NCBI GenBank assembly: GCA_036939975.1
Contig: JALLPB010000467.1
Coordinates: 1-15,513, forward strand
DNA: 15,513 nucleotides
Source of the DNA: Cyclostephanos tholiformis
Lineage: Eukaryota; Bacillariophyta; Thalassiosirophyceae; Thalassiosirales; Thalassiosiraceae
Direction: 5' to 3'
The translations under genes were made by a program, and so were the position numbers. Below are positions 1 to 8,580 of this stretch, piece by piece (the first letter of the stretch is position 1; each line of letters begins with the position of its first letter). The notes beneath the pieces are model-generated. The model made no database searches, was not told the DNA's origin, and saw only the letters and a program-made list of their open reading frames with translations.

Positions 1-69
1 AATTTTTCTAGCTATCTAACTCTGTGAACGGATAAAAATTCGTGGTGAAACTACGAATCTACGAAGCGC

Positions 70-1657
70 TTAAAAAATTTGACGTTCACGAACGTCAATA
101 ACTGTTAAGCTGTTAAGTAGGTTTACGATCATCATCCTGTACTGATTTTCTCTGTGGAACTCCTCATAGAAAGCTTGATTCTCATGTAGTAAGTTCACCT
201 GAGAAACTATAGCATCGATGGCAATTTTTTCAGCATGTGACTTCATCCCTTCAACCCTTGCCTTCTTGATGGCTAGGTCCATATCGCCAAAGTGCTCATG
301 ATTGCTGATTGGATGCTGCGTCTTTGCCATCGCACGCTCCTCGGCAACGGCTTGATCCTTAGCCTTACGGGCGTCTTTCCTGCTGCGACTGGGTGGGAGC
401 TTTGCTAGCTTGGACAATATATCCTTGTTGTCCTTATGCACAAGGCATGCAAGCATACACTTGCATGTCTCACAAGAGAGCCATCAGTCAGATGGAATTG
501 CATCCCACACAGATTTGGGATCCGCGTAGTTTGTGTCGGGAAGATTCTAAGCGGCAAGAACACATGTTGAGTATGGAATGCAGGATATAAACCAAACAAC
601 AATCAATTAACATTACCAAATTCAGCTCATTCTGCTCCTTCCACAGCTTAATGATGAGTGGCTTCTTCATCTGGCGTAGTTGGGCTGTGCCACTTGGCAA
701 CTGAGACGGAGAATTCACTCCCGGAAACTTTGACACGAAAGTCTTGACCGCCGTAATCTCTTTCTCCAATTTCTGCCACAAAGTATCTCCTGTCAGATCC
801 TTCTTCACCCCCTTGTAACCCCGAAGCATGTCTTCACGAACATCATCAGAGGAAAAATGTTTGTCCTCAATATCCTCCTCAATCAAACGCTGATATTTAT
901 TCAGCAAGAGTGCACCCATCTGCGGCCTCTTCATGGGATTTAGATTGCAAATGTACGTCCCCCCCTCAATCAAAATCACACACTCGACGGCCTTGCGAAT
1001 ATAGTGGGAAATCTTCTCACCATCCAGATAATGGACAAGGCATTCATGGAATGACCACTTACCAGCTTCTGCATCAGTGGGTTCTTCTTCAAAATCGGAC
1101 GGAATATCATCTTCGGGATCCCTTTTCTTCGGCGACCACCTAGTGAGCATCTCCACAGAGCTAATGCTGCTGCTACTTGGAGAACCCAATGTATCCCCCA
1201 TGTGGAGAGCTGCAGCCACGTTGCTTGTAGCAGCACTGCCAGAGGAAGCACCCATGCCCGCCACAGGGTGGGTCATGAGCAACCCCAGAGAGCTCAGCCA
1301 AGAATTATTTCTCTCGATGTTTGCCTCGCAAAATTGCTCATACTAGGATAGCTTGTAACTAGCCGGAGCACAATCAGCTGTGGACACGGAACCAATGGAG
1401 CCACGTTGGCTGGGCTCCTACACAACTTTTGCAACAGGAACATAGTCTGGATGGTCTCGAGGGGAAGGACGGTGTGACAGGCTGACAATACTAGCAAGAG
1501 CCGCGCTCTTGGAAGGGCGGGGAGGAGACTCACGGGTGGGAGCAGCTTGGGGATTACGCTGATGCAATGCCGCACACTTTGCCATAACCTCCTGGTGCGC
1601 CCTCACATGCTCGGCACAATTGTCGGCCACCGCCGACATATTTGCAGGGTGATTCAT
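70..1657 (-). CDS. Hypothetical protein, spliced, three or more exons (about 452 aa)
   Basis: I do not recognise this gene; the model is built from reading frames. Exon 1 is about 1657-1424. Its ATG at 1657 has an in-frame TAG just upstream, and the exon is Ala/Pro/Ser-rich. Exon 2 is about 1342-617 and exon 3 is 468-70. Using AG at 1343-1344 and GT at 1422-1423 (81-nt intron), and GTAATG at 616-611 with AG at 470-469 (148-nt intron), every junction is phase 0 and a single frame of about 452 codons results. Exon 2 holds a Ser-rich linker, an acidic patch (DPEDDIPSDFEEE) and a charged helical region. Exon 3 starts Cys-rich (TCKCMLAC), then has a basic segment (SRSRKDARKAKD) and a long, probably coiled-coil helix. 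The basic-plus-coiled-coil C-terminus resembles transposon-derived DNA-binding proteins, but this is only a resemblance. A strong GTAAGT at 1062-1057 could mark a further intron. The exact junction near 1424 is uncertain. Confidence 0.5.
469..616 (-). other. Predicted intron (148 nt) of the minus-strand hypothetical gene
   Basis: On the minus strand the intron begins GTAATG directly after a TTG codon and ends GTGAG before ACATGC. The upstream exon ends in phase 0 and the downstream frame is open from the first base, so the splice joins ...NEL-NL to TCKCMLAC. Without the splice, exon 2 runs on as an unconvincing Cys-rich tail to a stop at 488. Other acceptors are possible; an RNA read across the junction would settle it. 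Confidence 0.5.
1343..1423 (-). other. Predicted short intron (about 81 nt) of the minus-strand hypothetical gene
   Basis: The exon-1 frame meets TAG at 1420-1418, and the exon-2 frame is closed upstream by a TAG at 1345-1343. That TAG is also a good acceptor (TATCCTAG followed by TATGAG). Donors GTGTAG (1423), GTTGTG (1426) and GTTGCA are all phase 0, so the end of exon 1 is uncertain by a few codons. I chose 1423. Confidence 0.35.
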
Positions 1658-2259
1658 CTGGCGCTGCTACTCTAAGACATGATGATAATGCATCAATTGT
1701 TTGGAGACCCTCCTAGCAGCGGGGGGAGGAGGAGTGGGGAAGCATTGACAACGAAGAACTAGAAGGTCGACATTGTAGGATGTCAGGTGACACAACAATT
1801 TGGTGGGAGAAGATATTTTTATGTATTTGCGCATTTGCAAAGGCGACTCAGAACAAAAACATGCCCTCCAAAACCGATCAGCAAAAGACACCCATCCTAA
1901 TGAACTGTTTGCGGCAGTTCATCGTGAATCACTCGTGAATCAGCATCGGTCTAACAAAATCACAGCCTTATGTTTTTAGGAAAGCTCCAGTTGGTGCTTA
2001 AAAAAACCCCAGATACCGTCTGGCCCTCACACCCCGATTTTCGGCATTTTGAATGGACATCATTATATAGGTATTGTACCGACCTATGTTACGACAATTA
2101 TGAATCAATACTACACGACAAATTTTCTATAATACACGCAAAAAATGTATTTTTTCGGGAATAGACACTGCAATAATACTGGACGCTGCAATAATTGATA
2201 TCATTATGATGTACTGATTCAATTATTTTGTCATAACACCTCTCATTGCCGCTAATACC
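1658..2259. promoter_or_regulatory. Divergent intergenic region upstream of the ankyrin-HDAC gene
   Basis: About 600 bases separate the start of the minus-strand hypothetical gene from the HDAC start. A 74-codon minus ORF at 1667-1891 lacks a recognisable protein and I leave it out. For the HDAC gene, a TATA-like TTATATAG lies at 2063-2070, about 190 bases before the ATG, overlapping a small inverted repeat (ATAGGT/ACCTAT, 2067-2087). Also present are a tandem TCGTGAATCA pair (1922-1931 and 1933-1942), each containing a bZIP-like TGAATCA core, and a direct CTGCAATAAT pair (2168-2177 and 2186-2195). Regulatory roles are inferred from position only. Confidence 0.35.
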
Positions 2260-5115
2260 ATGGCTTCCAACAACGATGCATCTGTCGAAGAATGGGGCCA
2301 AGATGCCGCCACGGAAGGCAGCAGTCGTTACCCTATTCATGACGCTTGCGAGTTTGAGGACGCTACGGCACTGCGTCAACTCATTTTTGTCCCGCAATCT
2401 GATGAGAGCAGTGTCATGTCAGACACCTCCTCAACCTTCTCATCTACATCATCAAATCAGGATAAAGGAAAGGACACAATAATCACAGGACAAAAAAATC
2501 CGGCCTCTTCGATCATCAGCTCGCATGCTAATGGAGAGATTGGCCCCCCACAGGCATTTTCTAAGGATGAAAATCTTAATTCCCCCGACATAACTTTTAA
2601 TCACAATTCCACAGAGGTTTGGAACTGTACTGAATCTATCACCCGAGAGGAAATCATGCAAAATGGTTATGAGGTCACATCAGAAGATAAAGTAACAAAG
2701 ATCCGAATCGAAAGATACAATGAACGCGAGGGAGAAACTAAGGTTGAGGATTTTAACCCCAATAACCTTCATAAACATAATCAACATGGCAAAAAAGAAA
2801 AGAAGAGAGTAACCAAATTCAGCTGCCCGTATGATCTTGACGAACGCGACGATGACGAAAACACACCACTTCACGTTGCCATTCATGCGAGAAAGATTGA
2901 GAATGTCCGTGTCCTACTTGAAGCTGGTGCTACTGTACACAAGAAATGTGATGGGAGTGCCCCGATTCATCTCGCAATTTGTCTAGGAGCCATACCCGCC
3001 AACGCAGAATTTGCTGAGAAATGTGTTCTTCTACTCAGGGAGCATAATGCAGATCTGACCATGCGAGATGACTCATTTCACACACCGCTATATTTGGCAT
3101 GTTTATCTAACCTTAGTCCAGTTGTCGAATTGTTGCTGAATGACCCTTTGTCAAAAGAAACGCTCAACCTCAGGGCTGACAGGACAGGTGGTAGAGCGCT
3201 TCATGCTGCTGCGAAGTTCGATATCGCGAAAAGAGGGATGGATGGATGTGTGACAAAGTTGTTGTTGGCTGCAGAAAACGTTGAAATTGATGCCCGAAAT
3301 AATTATGGTAGAACTCCTCTTCACATAGCGGCTTCTCGAGGGAACTGGCATGTTGCAAGGCTACTGATAAATGCCGGAGCAGACGCTCACATCCTTGACA
3401 AGCGTGGATTAACTCCTGGTTCAAGGGCTAGAAAGAGAGGAATGGTCATTCCGAACGATTTAAAAATTTTGGGGAACGATGCCCCTACTCGAGATCTGAT
3501 AATGGATCCTGACGGAGCAACCCTTATTCTGTGCCATGAACTTTGTATCCAACACAGGACTTGCCCTCCTATTGTGAGGGATGATGCGGATGCGTCTGAG
3601 CCTCCTCCGGAAAATGTTAGACGACTCAATGTCCTTATTAATGACGATGATGGAATTCTACGATGTGGGGAGTTCAGCTCATGTAAATGGAATACTGATG
3701 CACGCCGAGCAGCTCTGTCTGATGTGTTGAAAGTCCACGAGTACCCCTACATTGAGCGGATGAGCAAGCTATGCGCTGCCACACCTGATCACCCTAGAGC
3801 TATTCAAACCCTTGATGCCGACACCACTGTATCGCACTGGAGTTTTGAAGCGGCGCTTAGAGCTGCAGGCAGTGTATGCGAAGCAGTTGATAGAGTTGTG
3901 TCGGGTGATTTTAGGAACGCCTTTTGCGCCATCCGTCCACCTGGTCATCATGCTGGACCTAGAGGCATAGTCACTTGCCCCAATGATCCTGATGGATCAC
4001 ATGGGTTTTGCCTCCTTAATAATGTTGCTATTGGTGCAGCATATGCCAGGAGCATGTACCGAAATGATGGTATCAAGAAGATTGCAATTATTGATTTTGA
4101 TGTACATCACGGCAATGGCACAGAAGAAATTGTTCGCCAACTGACTCCCAATGTAGAACATGCCATTATTCGGACACCTTTCGCTGTGGGGGGGGTACAG
4201 ACATCAACTTACAAACCCTGGCTGAATGAAAATGATGTAAACGATGTTTTTTTCGCAAGCACTCATGGTTACGGACCGAGAGACAATACAGTTCCTCATG
4301 GTGCTATCCAAGGAGGTTGGTTCTACCCTGCTTCGGGGAAGACTTTTAAAAGTAAATCCTTGACAGATCCTCAGGATATAGAGACGCCAAACCTCTCTGA
4401 TTTTCTCCTGTCGCAAACTTGGGCAAGATTGGGGGAGGATTACCGCAACAACTGCTGTAAGATAATTGACATTGGTCTAGGTTTGCCTGTCAAAGATGAC
4501 ACCTACAACCATGGTCTTCAAAGACTAGAGCTTAGAGATGCCTACAGGAATAGTATAATTCCGTCTCTTATGGAATTTGATCCCGATTTAATCTTCATAA
4601 GTGCTGGTTTCGACGCACACCGCAAAGACACTATGAACTTTGGCTACGTAGGGATGATTGAGGAGGACTATGAGTGGCTCACAGAACAAATCGTGAAAGT
4701 TGCTAACAGTTGTTGCAATGGCAGAGTTGTATCTGCCCTGGAAGGAGGCTACAAAATCCATGGTGGCATTATTTCGCCATTTGCTCGCAGTGTTGCAAGT
4801 CATGTCCGAGCGCTTGTGGATGGTGGCAACAGTCGCGAAGAGTACGACATGGCAGAAGGAGAATGGGAGAGTCGTTTTGAAAGACATATGAATGAAGAAA
4901 AGGAGAAAAAACGGCAGATCAAGATGGATAGGAATCATCGTCCAGCTGAAGGAATTACACTAAGCCCCAAGCCTGAGAGTGAATTACTCTTAGGAGACCT
5001 AGATCATGTACAGCAAATGGACGACGACGACAATATGGAACTATCAAGGAAGAGGAGCAGGAAGCAAGTTGATTACAAGCTACTATTCGAGCAACTGAAA
5101 AAGGAGGGAAACTAA
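2260..5115 (+). CDS. Ankyrin-repeat class II-type histone deacetylase (951 aa)
   Basis: This is a Zn-dependent lysine deacetylase that removes acetyl groups from histones or other proteins. Residues 1-185 are Ser/Thr-rich and charged, with no known fold. Residues about 200-385 hold five ankyrin repeats (NTPLHVAIHA, APIHLAI, TPLYLAC, ALHAAA, RTPLHIAASRG), likely a protein-docking surface. The deacetylase domain spans about 422-840. It shows RPPGHHAG (His563/His564, the catalytic dyad), HGFCLLNNVAIGA (581 on), IIDFDVHHGNGT (Zn ligands Asp614 and His616), ISAGFDAH (third Zn ligand Asp785) and ALEGGY (Tyr831, the transition-state Tyr that vertebrate class IIa enzymes replace by His). All catalytic residues are therefore present. 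The stretch 625-670 before FYPASG looks longer than in human class II enzymes. The C-terminus is basic and helical (KEKKRQIKMDRNHR, RKRSRKQVDYKLLFEQL), with possible nuclear localisation. The ATG sits in TACCATGGC, a favourable context. There is no intron. Confidence 0.95.
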   Translation: MASNNDASVEEWGQDAATEGSSRYPIHDACEFEDATALRQLIFVPQSDESSVMSDTSSTFSSTSSNQDKGKDTIITGQKNPASSIISSHANGEIGPPQAFSKDENLNSPDITFNHNSTEVWNCTESITREEIMQNGYEVTSEDKVTKIRIERYNEREGETKVEDFNPNNLHKHNQHGKKEKKRVTKFSCPYDLDERDDDENTPLHVAIHARKIENVRVLLEAGATVHKKCDGSAPIHLAICLGAIPANAEFAEKCVLLLREHNADLTMRDDSFHTPLYLACLSNLSPVVELLLNDPLSKETLNLRADRTGGRALHAAAKFDIAKRGMDGCVTKLLLAAENVEIDARNNYGRTPLHIAASRGNWHVARLLINAGADAHILDKRGLTPGSRARKRGMVIPNDLKILGNDAPTRDLIMDPDGATLILCHELCIQHRTCPPIVRDDADASEPPPENVRRLNVLINDDDGILRCGEFSSCKWNTDARRAALSDVLKVHEYPYIERMSKLCAATPDHPRAIQTLDADTTVSHWSFEAALRAAGSVCEAVDRVVSGDFRNAFCAIRPPGHHAGPRGIVTCPNDPDGSHGFCLLNNVAIGAAYARSMYRNDGIKKIAIIDFDVHHGNGTEEIVRQLTPNVEHAIIRTPFAVGGVQTSTYKPWLNENDVNDVFFASTHGYGPRDNTVPHGAIQGGWFYPASGKTFKSKSLTDPQDIETPNLSDFLLSQTWARLGEDYRNNCCKIIDIGLGLPVKDDTYNHGLQRLELRDAYRNSIIPSLMEFDPDLIFISAGFDAHRKDTMNFGYVGMIEEDYEWLTEQIVKVANSCCNGRVVSALEGGYKIHGGIISPFARSVASHVRALVDGGNSREEYDMAEGEWESRFERHMNEEKEKKRQIKMDRNHRPAEGITLSPKPESELLLGDLDHVQQMDDDDNMELSRKRSRKQVDYKLLFEQLKKEGN

Positions 5116-5148
5116 CGTTTATCATGAAATCAATTCATCACATCTAAT

Positions 5149-5154
5149 AATAAA
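5149..5154 (+). terminator. AATAAA poly(A) signal candidate after the HDAC gene
   Basis: A canonical AATAAA lies 34 bases after the TAA stop of the HDAC gene, in an A/T-rich stretch. The position suits mRNA 3'-end formation. The motif is common by chance, so this is moderate support. Confidence 0.5.
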
Positions 5155-5513
5155 ATGTTCGAGAATCATTTACCGCCACGCCCAACACAACCAACGACAT
5201 TATAATCTGCAGCAACCACGCAACCGTTCGTTACATCCGTCGAGCGACAGCGTCGAGATTTATTCACGCTGTAAACCCCGACGTCCTCCCATTAACCGCG
5301 ATGAGTGGAGGGTGTAAGTGCACACACTGAAAGGTATGGGGGATGTCGGGGAGATGATGTGGGACCGCACCAGGGAGCGCATCATTGTTGGAACTTTAAC
5401 GCGGCGACCACGACGTATCACATTAGTATAAAATGGCAGCGAGTGCTATTCGTCGAATGAGCGGGCCCCCCCCCCCCCCCCCCCCCCACCCACCTCCCCC
5501 TCGCTCTTGCCCC
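5155..5513. other. Convergent intergenic region with a C22 homopolymer
   Basis: This is the gap between the 3' end of the HDAC gene (plus) and the 3' end of the first GT90 gene (minus). I see no coding sequence in it. An uninterrupted run of 22 C occupies 5466-5487, followed by further C-rich sequence to about 5513. It ends 26 bases beyond the GT90 stop codon, so it is G22 in the 3' region of that transcript. Confidence 0.5.
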
Positions 5514-7546
5514 TTATCCTCCGTCCACCTCCATCCCTTCCGTTCCCATAATCGTATTGTGTGTAAGGTATTTTTTATCCAGGAGACGTGTGCAATCGTG
5601 GTGATAATACCCCCCGCACTGGAGTATCGGCCTCAACCCGTCGCCGCCCATCCCCGGCAACGCCTCCCGCCAATCGATCCCGTCGACGCTCAACGGACGG
5701 TAGGATTCCATGACACGACGCAGCGGCTCCTCGTAATATTTGCGATGCATCGCCCCGAATCCATCCGGCGTCCCCAGGCTCATGACCAACGCCGTCGCTG
5801 CCGCGGATATGCGTTCGGCATGACGGGGATGGGCCTCGGCCCACTCGTACTTCTCGCGCAGGTCGCGTAGGTCGGCCTCCACGGGGATGTAGTGTACCCA
5901 CGGCGTGAGGAGATCGTGGATATAATCCATCGTCGGCGTGACGTGATGGAAGAGCACTCCCGGCAGTCCCAACTTCTCGAGCGTGCCGCTCCACGTCGTT
6001 CCACCCCCGCCGCCGATGTCTATGTGGTACCTGTATGTACCCAGCGTCTCGATGTCCATTGCCTCCCCCGCCGCGGGTATTCCGTACTCGACGAAACGAC
6101 GATACTCCACCTCGACAGGCGGAGTGTTCGGGCCCGAGGTCTTCGCGATGCTCGAGAATTTCATGTTGCACCACGGAAGGGTCCCCCCCCCCCCCCCCCC
6201 CCCCGCGCGCCAATGTCCCTTGCGCGATTTTATCGTCCTCGACGACTTGCGATTCACCTTGTTGTTGTGACGTTCGGCGTCCCTCTCGGCCTCGGCCGTC
6301 AATGCCACCCCCTTCCATCGCGGCAATAGCTCGTCGTATATGTCGAGAATGGCGTCGACGGCGGCGCTTCGGGTCGTGGCGCTAACGCGGGATGACGACG
6401 ACGACGTGGCGTCGATACGAGCCGCGATGTCAGCGTCGAAATCAGGCCGACGGAGTTCGGGATGGAACCTACCGAGGTACGTAAAGTCCGATCCGCGCCA
6501 TATCACCTGCGGTATCAGATCGTCGTACCGCAAGCCGAGAATATCGGCATTCATCAGGCCGTCGGAATTATCGGTATCGCGGGGTAGGTAATATGGACAG
6601 ATTTTACGATGCAACGTCCAATAGTGGAAGCAATGGAGGTGATTCCACTGCGGCATCGGCATGGGCAACATCGTCACGGGGAGTAGCGCGGACGAACGAA
6701 ACACGCTCCCGAAGTGCAACACCGTCGATGGGGACGATCCTCCCACGTCGACGTCGTCGTCGCCGTCGTCGCAATCCCGATCGCCCGAGCGCATGCACTC
6801 GTTCCAATGCAACGACGGGTAATCCCCCGAGCTAATGGCCATCGCCAATTCCGGCACGACCGGCGTCGCGGTCGGATCGAATCGCTCCGGGAACATGATC
6901 CTCAACGAGTTGGCAAGTATCTCGAACGACGTTACGAGCTTCTTGCACCCCTTCGTCCACGTCATGCCTATCGGGTAGTGCATCACGAATACGTCATCGC
7001 GGGGGTCGTACACGATCACGGCGAGGTTGTCCCGAAAATGGGGGACGGCATGCACGACGTCCGCTAGGGAGTACGGAGGCACTCGGTTCGACGTCATCAT
7101 CGATTCGATGGGATCGAATAGTCTGCGTAGCGGCTCGTCGATGTCGTCGGGGATGGGATATCGCGATTCATGCCGCCACGCACCATTCAGGACGACGCGA
7201 GATATCATCGATAGCCAATTCGTTTTCGGTCGAATGATGTCGTCGTCGTACCCTCCATCGTGTGCATCCACTGCCATCCCCACCCTCCTCCTTCCCCCCC
7301 CGTCCTCGTCATTATCGGCTTTTATACGAGACGATCGTACATTCGCCGCGAAGAGGACGTCCGCGTTCGACGATGACGACGACGACGACGACGACGACGC
7401 CCTCCTCATCTTCCTCATCTTCCTCTCCAATGATGACTTCGCGTCATCGTCGTTCGAAATCAAAATGACCGCCGGCGCGAGGCACAGGGATGACGTCATC
7501 ACGGGCAGGAGGAGCGTCATCAGTTTCCGTCGTCGTCGTCGTCTTC

Positions 7547-7578
<32 letters not shown>

Positions 7579-7955
7579 CGAGCGGCGTCGTTGTTGCCCG
7601 TGCTGAATATCTCGCGCAGGACCATGGTGCCGATCCCTCCTCCTCCTCCACCCCTCCTCCCCCCCGCACTCGATGACGATATGACGAGTCCGTTGTAGTT
7701 TTCGTCGCTGTTGACGTCGTCGTCGTCGTCGTCGTCGTGCATTGTCGACGTTTTTTGTGAGTGTATCATCCGAGCCCCTTCTAGGTCGGTCGAGGACGGT
7801 GGATGGGGCGGCGGCCGGCGAAGCGTGGGAGAGATATTATTAAGAAGTATCAACGTCGTCATGTGGATTCTCGGCGGGGTGGGACTGAAAATCGTGAATG
7901 ACACCAGAGGAAAGTATAATATTATTATGACTACTAATGACCAAGAAGCCCCCAT
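5514..7955 (-). CDS. CAP10/GT90-family glycosyltransferase, type II membrane anchored (813 aa)
   Basis: This is a likely sugar transferase of family GT90 (CAP10 and KDELC/POGLUT type), acting in ER or Golgi on glycans or glycoproteins; the donor sugar is unknown. The domain covers roughly residues 470-770. It shows LIPQVIWRGSDF (about 480-490), LPWCNMKF (about 590-600), YRYHIDIGGGGGTTWSGTLEKL (about 640-662), LFHHVTPT, and HYIPVEADLRDLREKYEWAE (about 685-704). The last block is the typical CAP10 ending, where the residual HYVPV and W motifs are conserved. The N-terminus is low-complexity: a first hydrophobic segment at 5-24, then poly-Asp, poly-Gly, poly-Ser and poly-Arg runs, then a second hydrophobic segment (LMTLLLPVMTSSLCLAPAVILI) that matches the anchor of the neighbouring paralogue. 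I chose ATG 7955 because GTATAAAA (7998-7991) lies about 35 bases upstream. ATG 7742 or a start next to the second hydrophobic segment is possible. A C22 run at 6183-6204 lies in frame and encodes poly-Gly. Confidence 0.8.
6183..6204. repeat. C22 homopolymer inside a coding region (poly-Gly on the minus strand)
   Basis: Twenty-two consecutive C on the plus strand read as G in the minus-strand GT90 gene, giving about seven Gly between WRA and TLPWCN. The frame is open on both sides at this length. A change of one or two bases would break the conserved C-terminal half of the enzyme. Confidence 0.85.
7528..7564. repeat. Inverted GTC/GAC triplet tract, perfect 16-bp hairpin
   Basis: A (CGT)5C arm at 7528-7543 is followed by five bases (TTCGC) and a fully complementary 16-base GAC-phase arm at 7549-7564. 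The GAC run then continues to about 7578. It lies inside the minus-strand GT90 gene, where the two arms encode adjacent poly-Ser and poly-Arg runs. Confidence 0.8.
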
Positions 7956-8353
7956 ATTTTTGAACACTCAAAGAACAATTGATGATATCATTTTATACGA
8001 ACTGGGACGAGATTTGCTATATAAAAGACACTGCCATACGTAAGTACCTATTATGTACGCGGCGATACGATATACATTATTATGAAGCGATATGAATAAA
8101 AAACAAGACAGTTGTTCTGATAAATAGTAGTATATATTATTTCAGTAAAATTAATTCTCCGTTGTCCGTCCGTCTCTCGTTCACAAACACTCATCGGCTC
8201 TTTTGCCCGATAGCGTGATCGAGTATAGAATATATAACATCAATCTGCCGTGCATGAGGGCACGAGGACGCCGCCCTAACACGGTTGCTCGAACATAATA
8301 ATTATCCCACGAACGAAGCGTCGGCATTCGTCCCCCGACGATCGCGCGCGACG
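7956..8353. promoter_or_regulatory. Shared bidirectional promoter region of the two GT90 genes
   Basis: This 398-bp region, much more A/T-rich than the flanking genes, separates the two divergent starts. For the minus gene, GTATAAAA (reverse of 7991-7998) lies about 36 bases before the ATG. A TATATAAAAG sits at 8018-8027 on the plus strand and can also be read as TATATA on the minus strand. For the plus gene, TATATAA at 8231-8237 lies about 117 bases before ATG 8354, with no other ATG between the expected transcription start and that codon. No coding sequence is supported here. Confidence 0.5.
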
Positions 8354-8544
8354 ATGAGGGCATCGTCCGTCTTGACCACCGTCGCCGTCGTCATAGTCAT
8401 CGTCGTCGCATCCCACGTCTCGATAAACGTAGCGAACGACAATCCCTCCACCCTACGTCGTCATCATCATCATCATCATCATCCACTTGACGAAGCCGTC
8501 GCGACGATGGCGGTAAGAGGACGACGAAAACTACTACGAAGAGC

Positions 8545-8580
<36 letters not shown>

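Noticed and set aside
1667..1891. 74-codon minus ORF upstream of the left gene
   Set aside because: No conserved features and an in-frame stop separates it from the downstream ATG; more likely promoter or leader sequence.
5575..6318. 247-codon minus ORF in another frame of the GT90 gene
   Set aside because: Arg/Gly-rich shadow; the CAP10 motifs are in the 5514-7955 frame.
7027..7698. 223-codon plus ORF antisense to the minus GT90 gene
   Set aside because: Its poly-Asp and poly-Ser content is created by the same triplet repeats on the other strand, and the minus frame carries the conserved enzyme.
8547..8577. Possible CRISPR-like or tandem repeat array in the CGA-rich stretch
   Set aside because: It is a simple triplet microsatellite inside a coding frame, without spacers.
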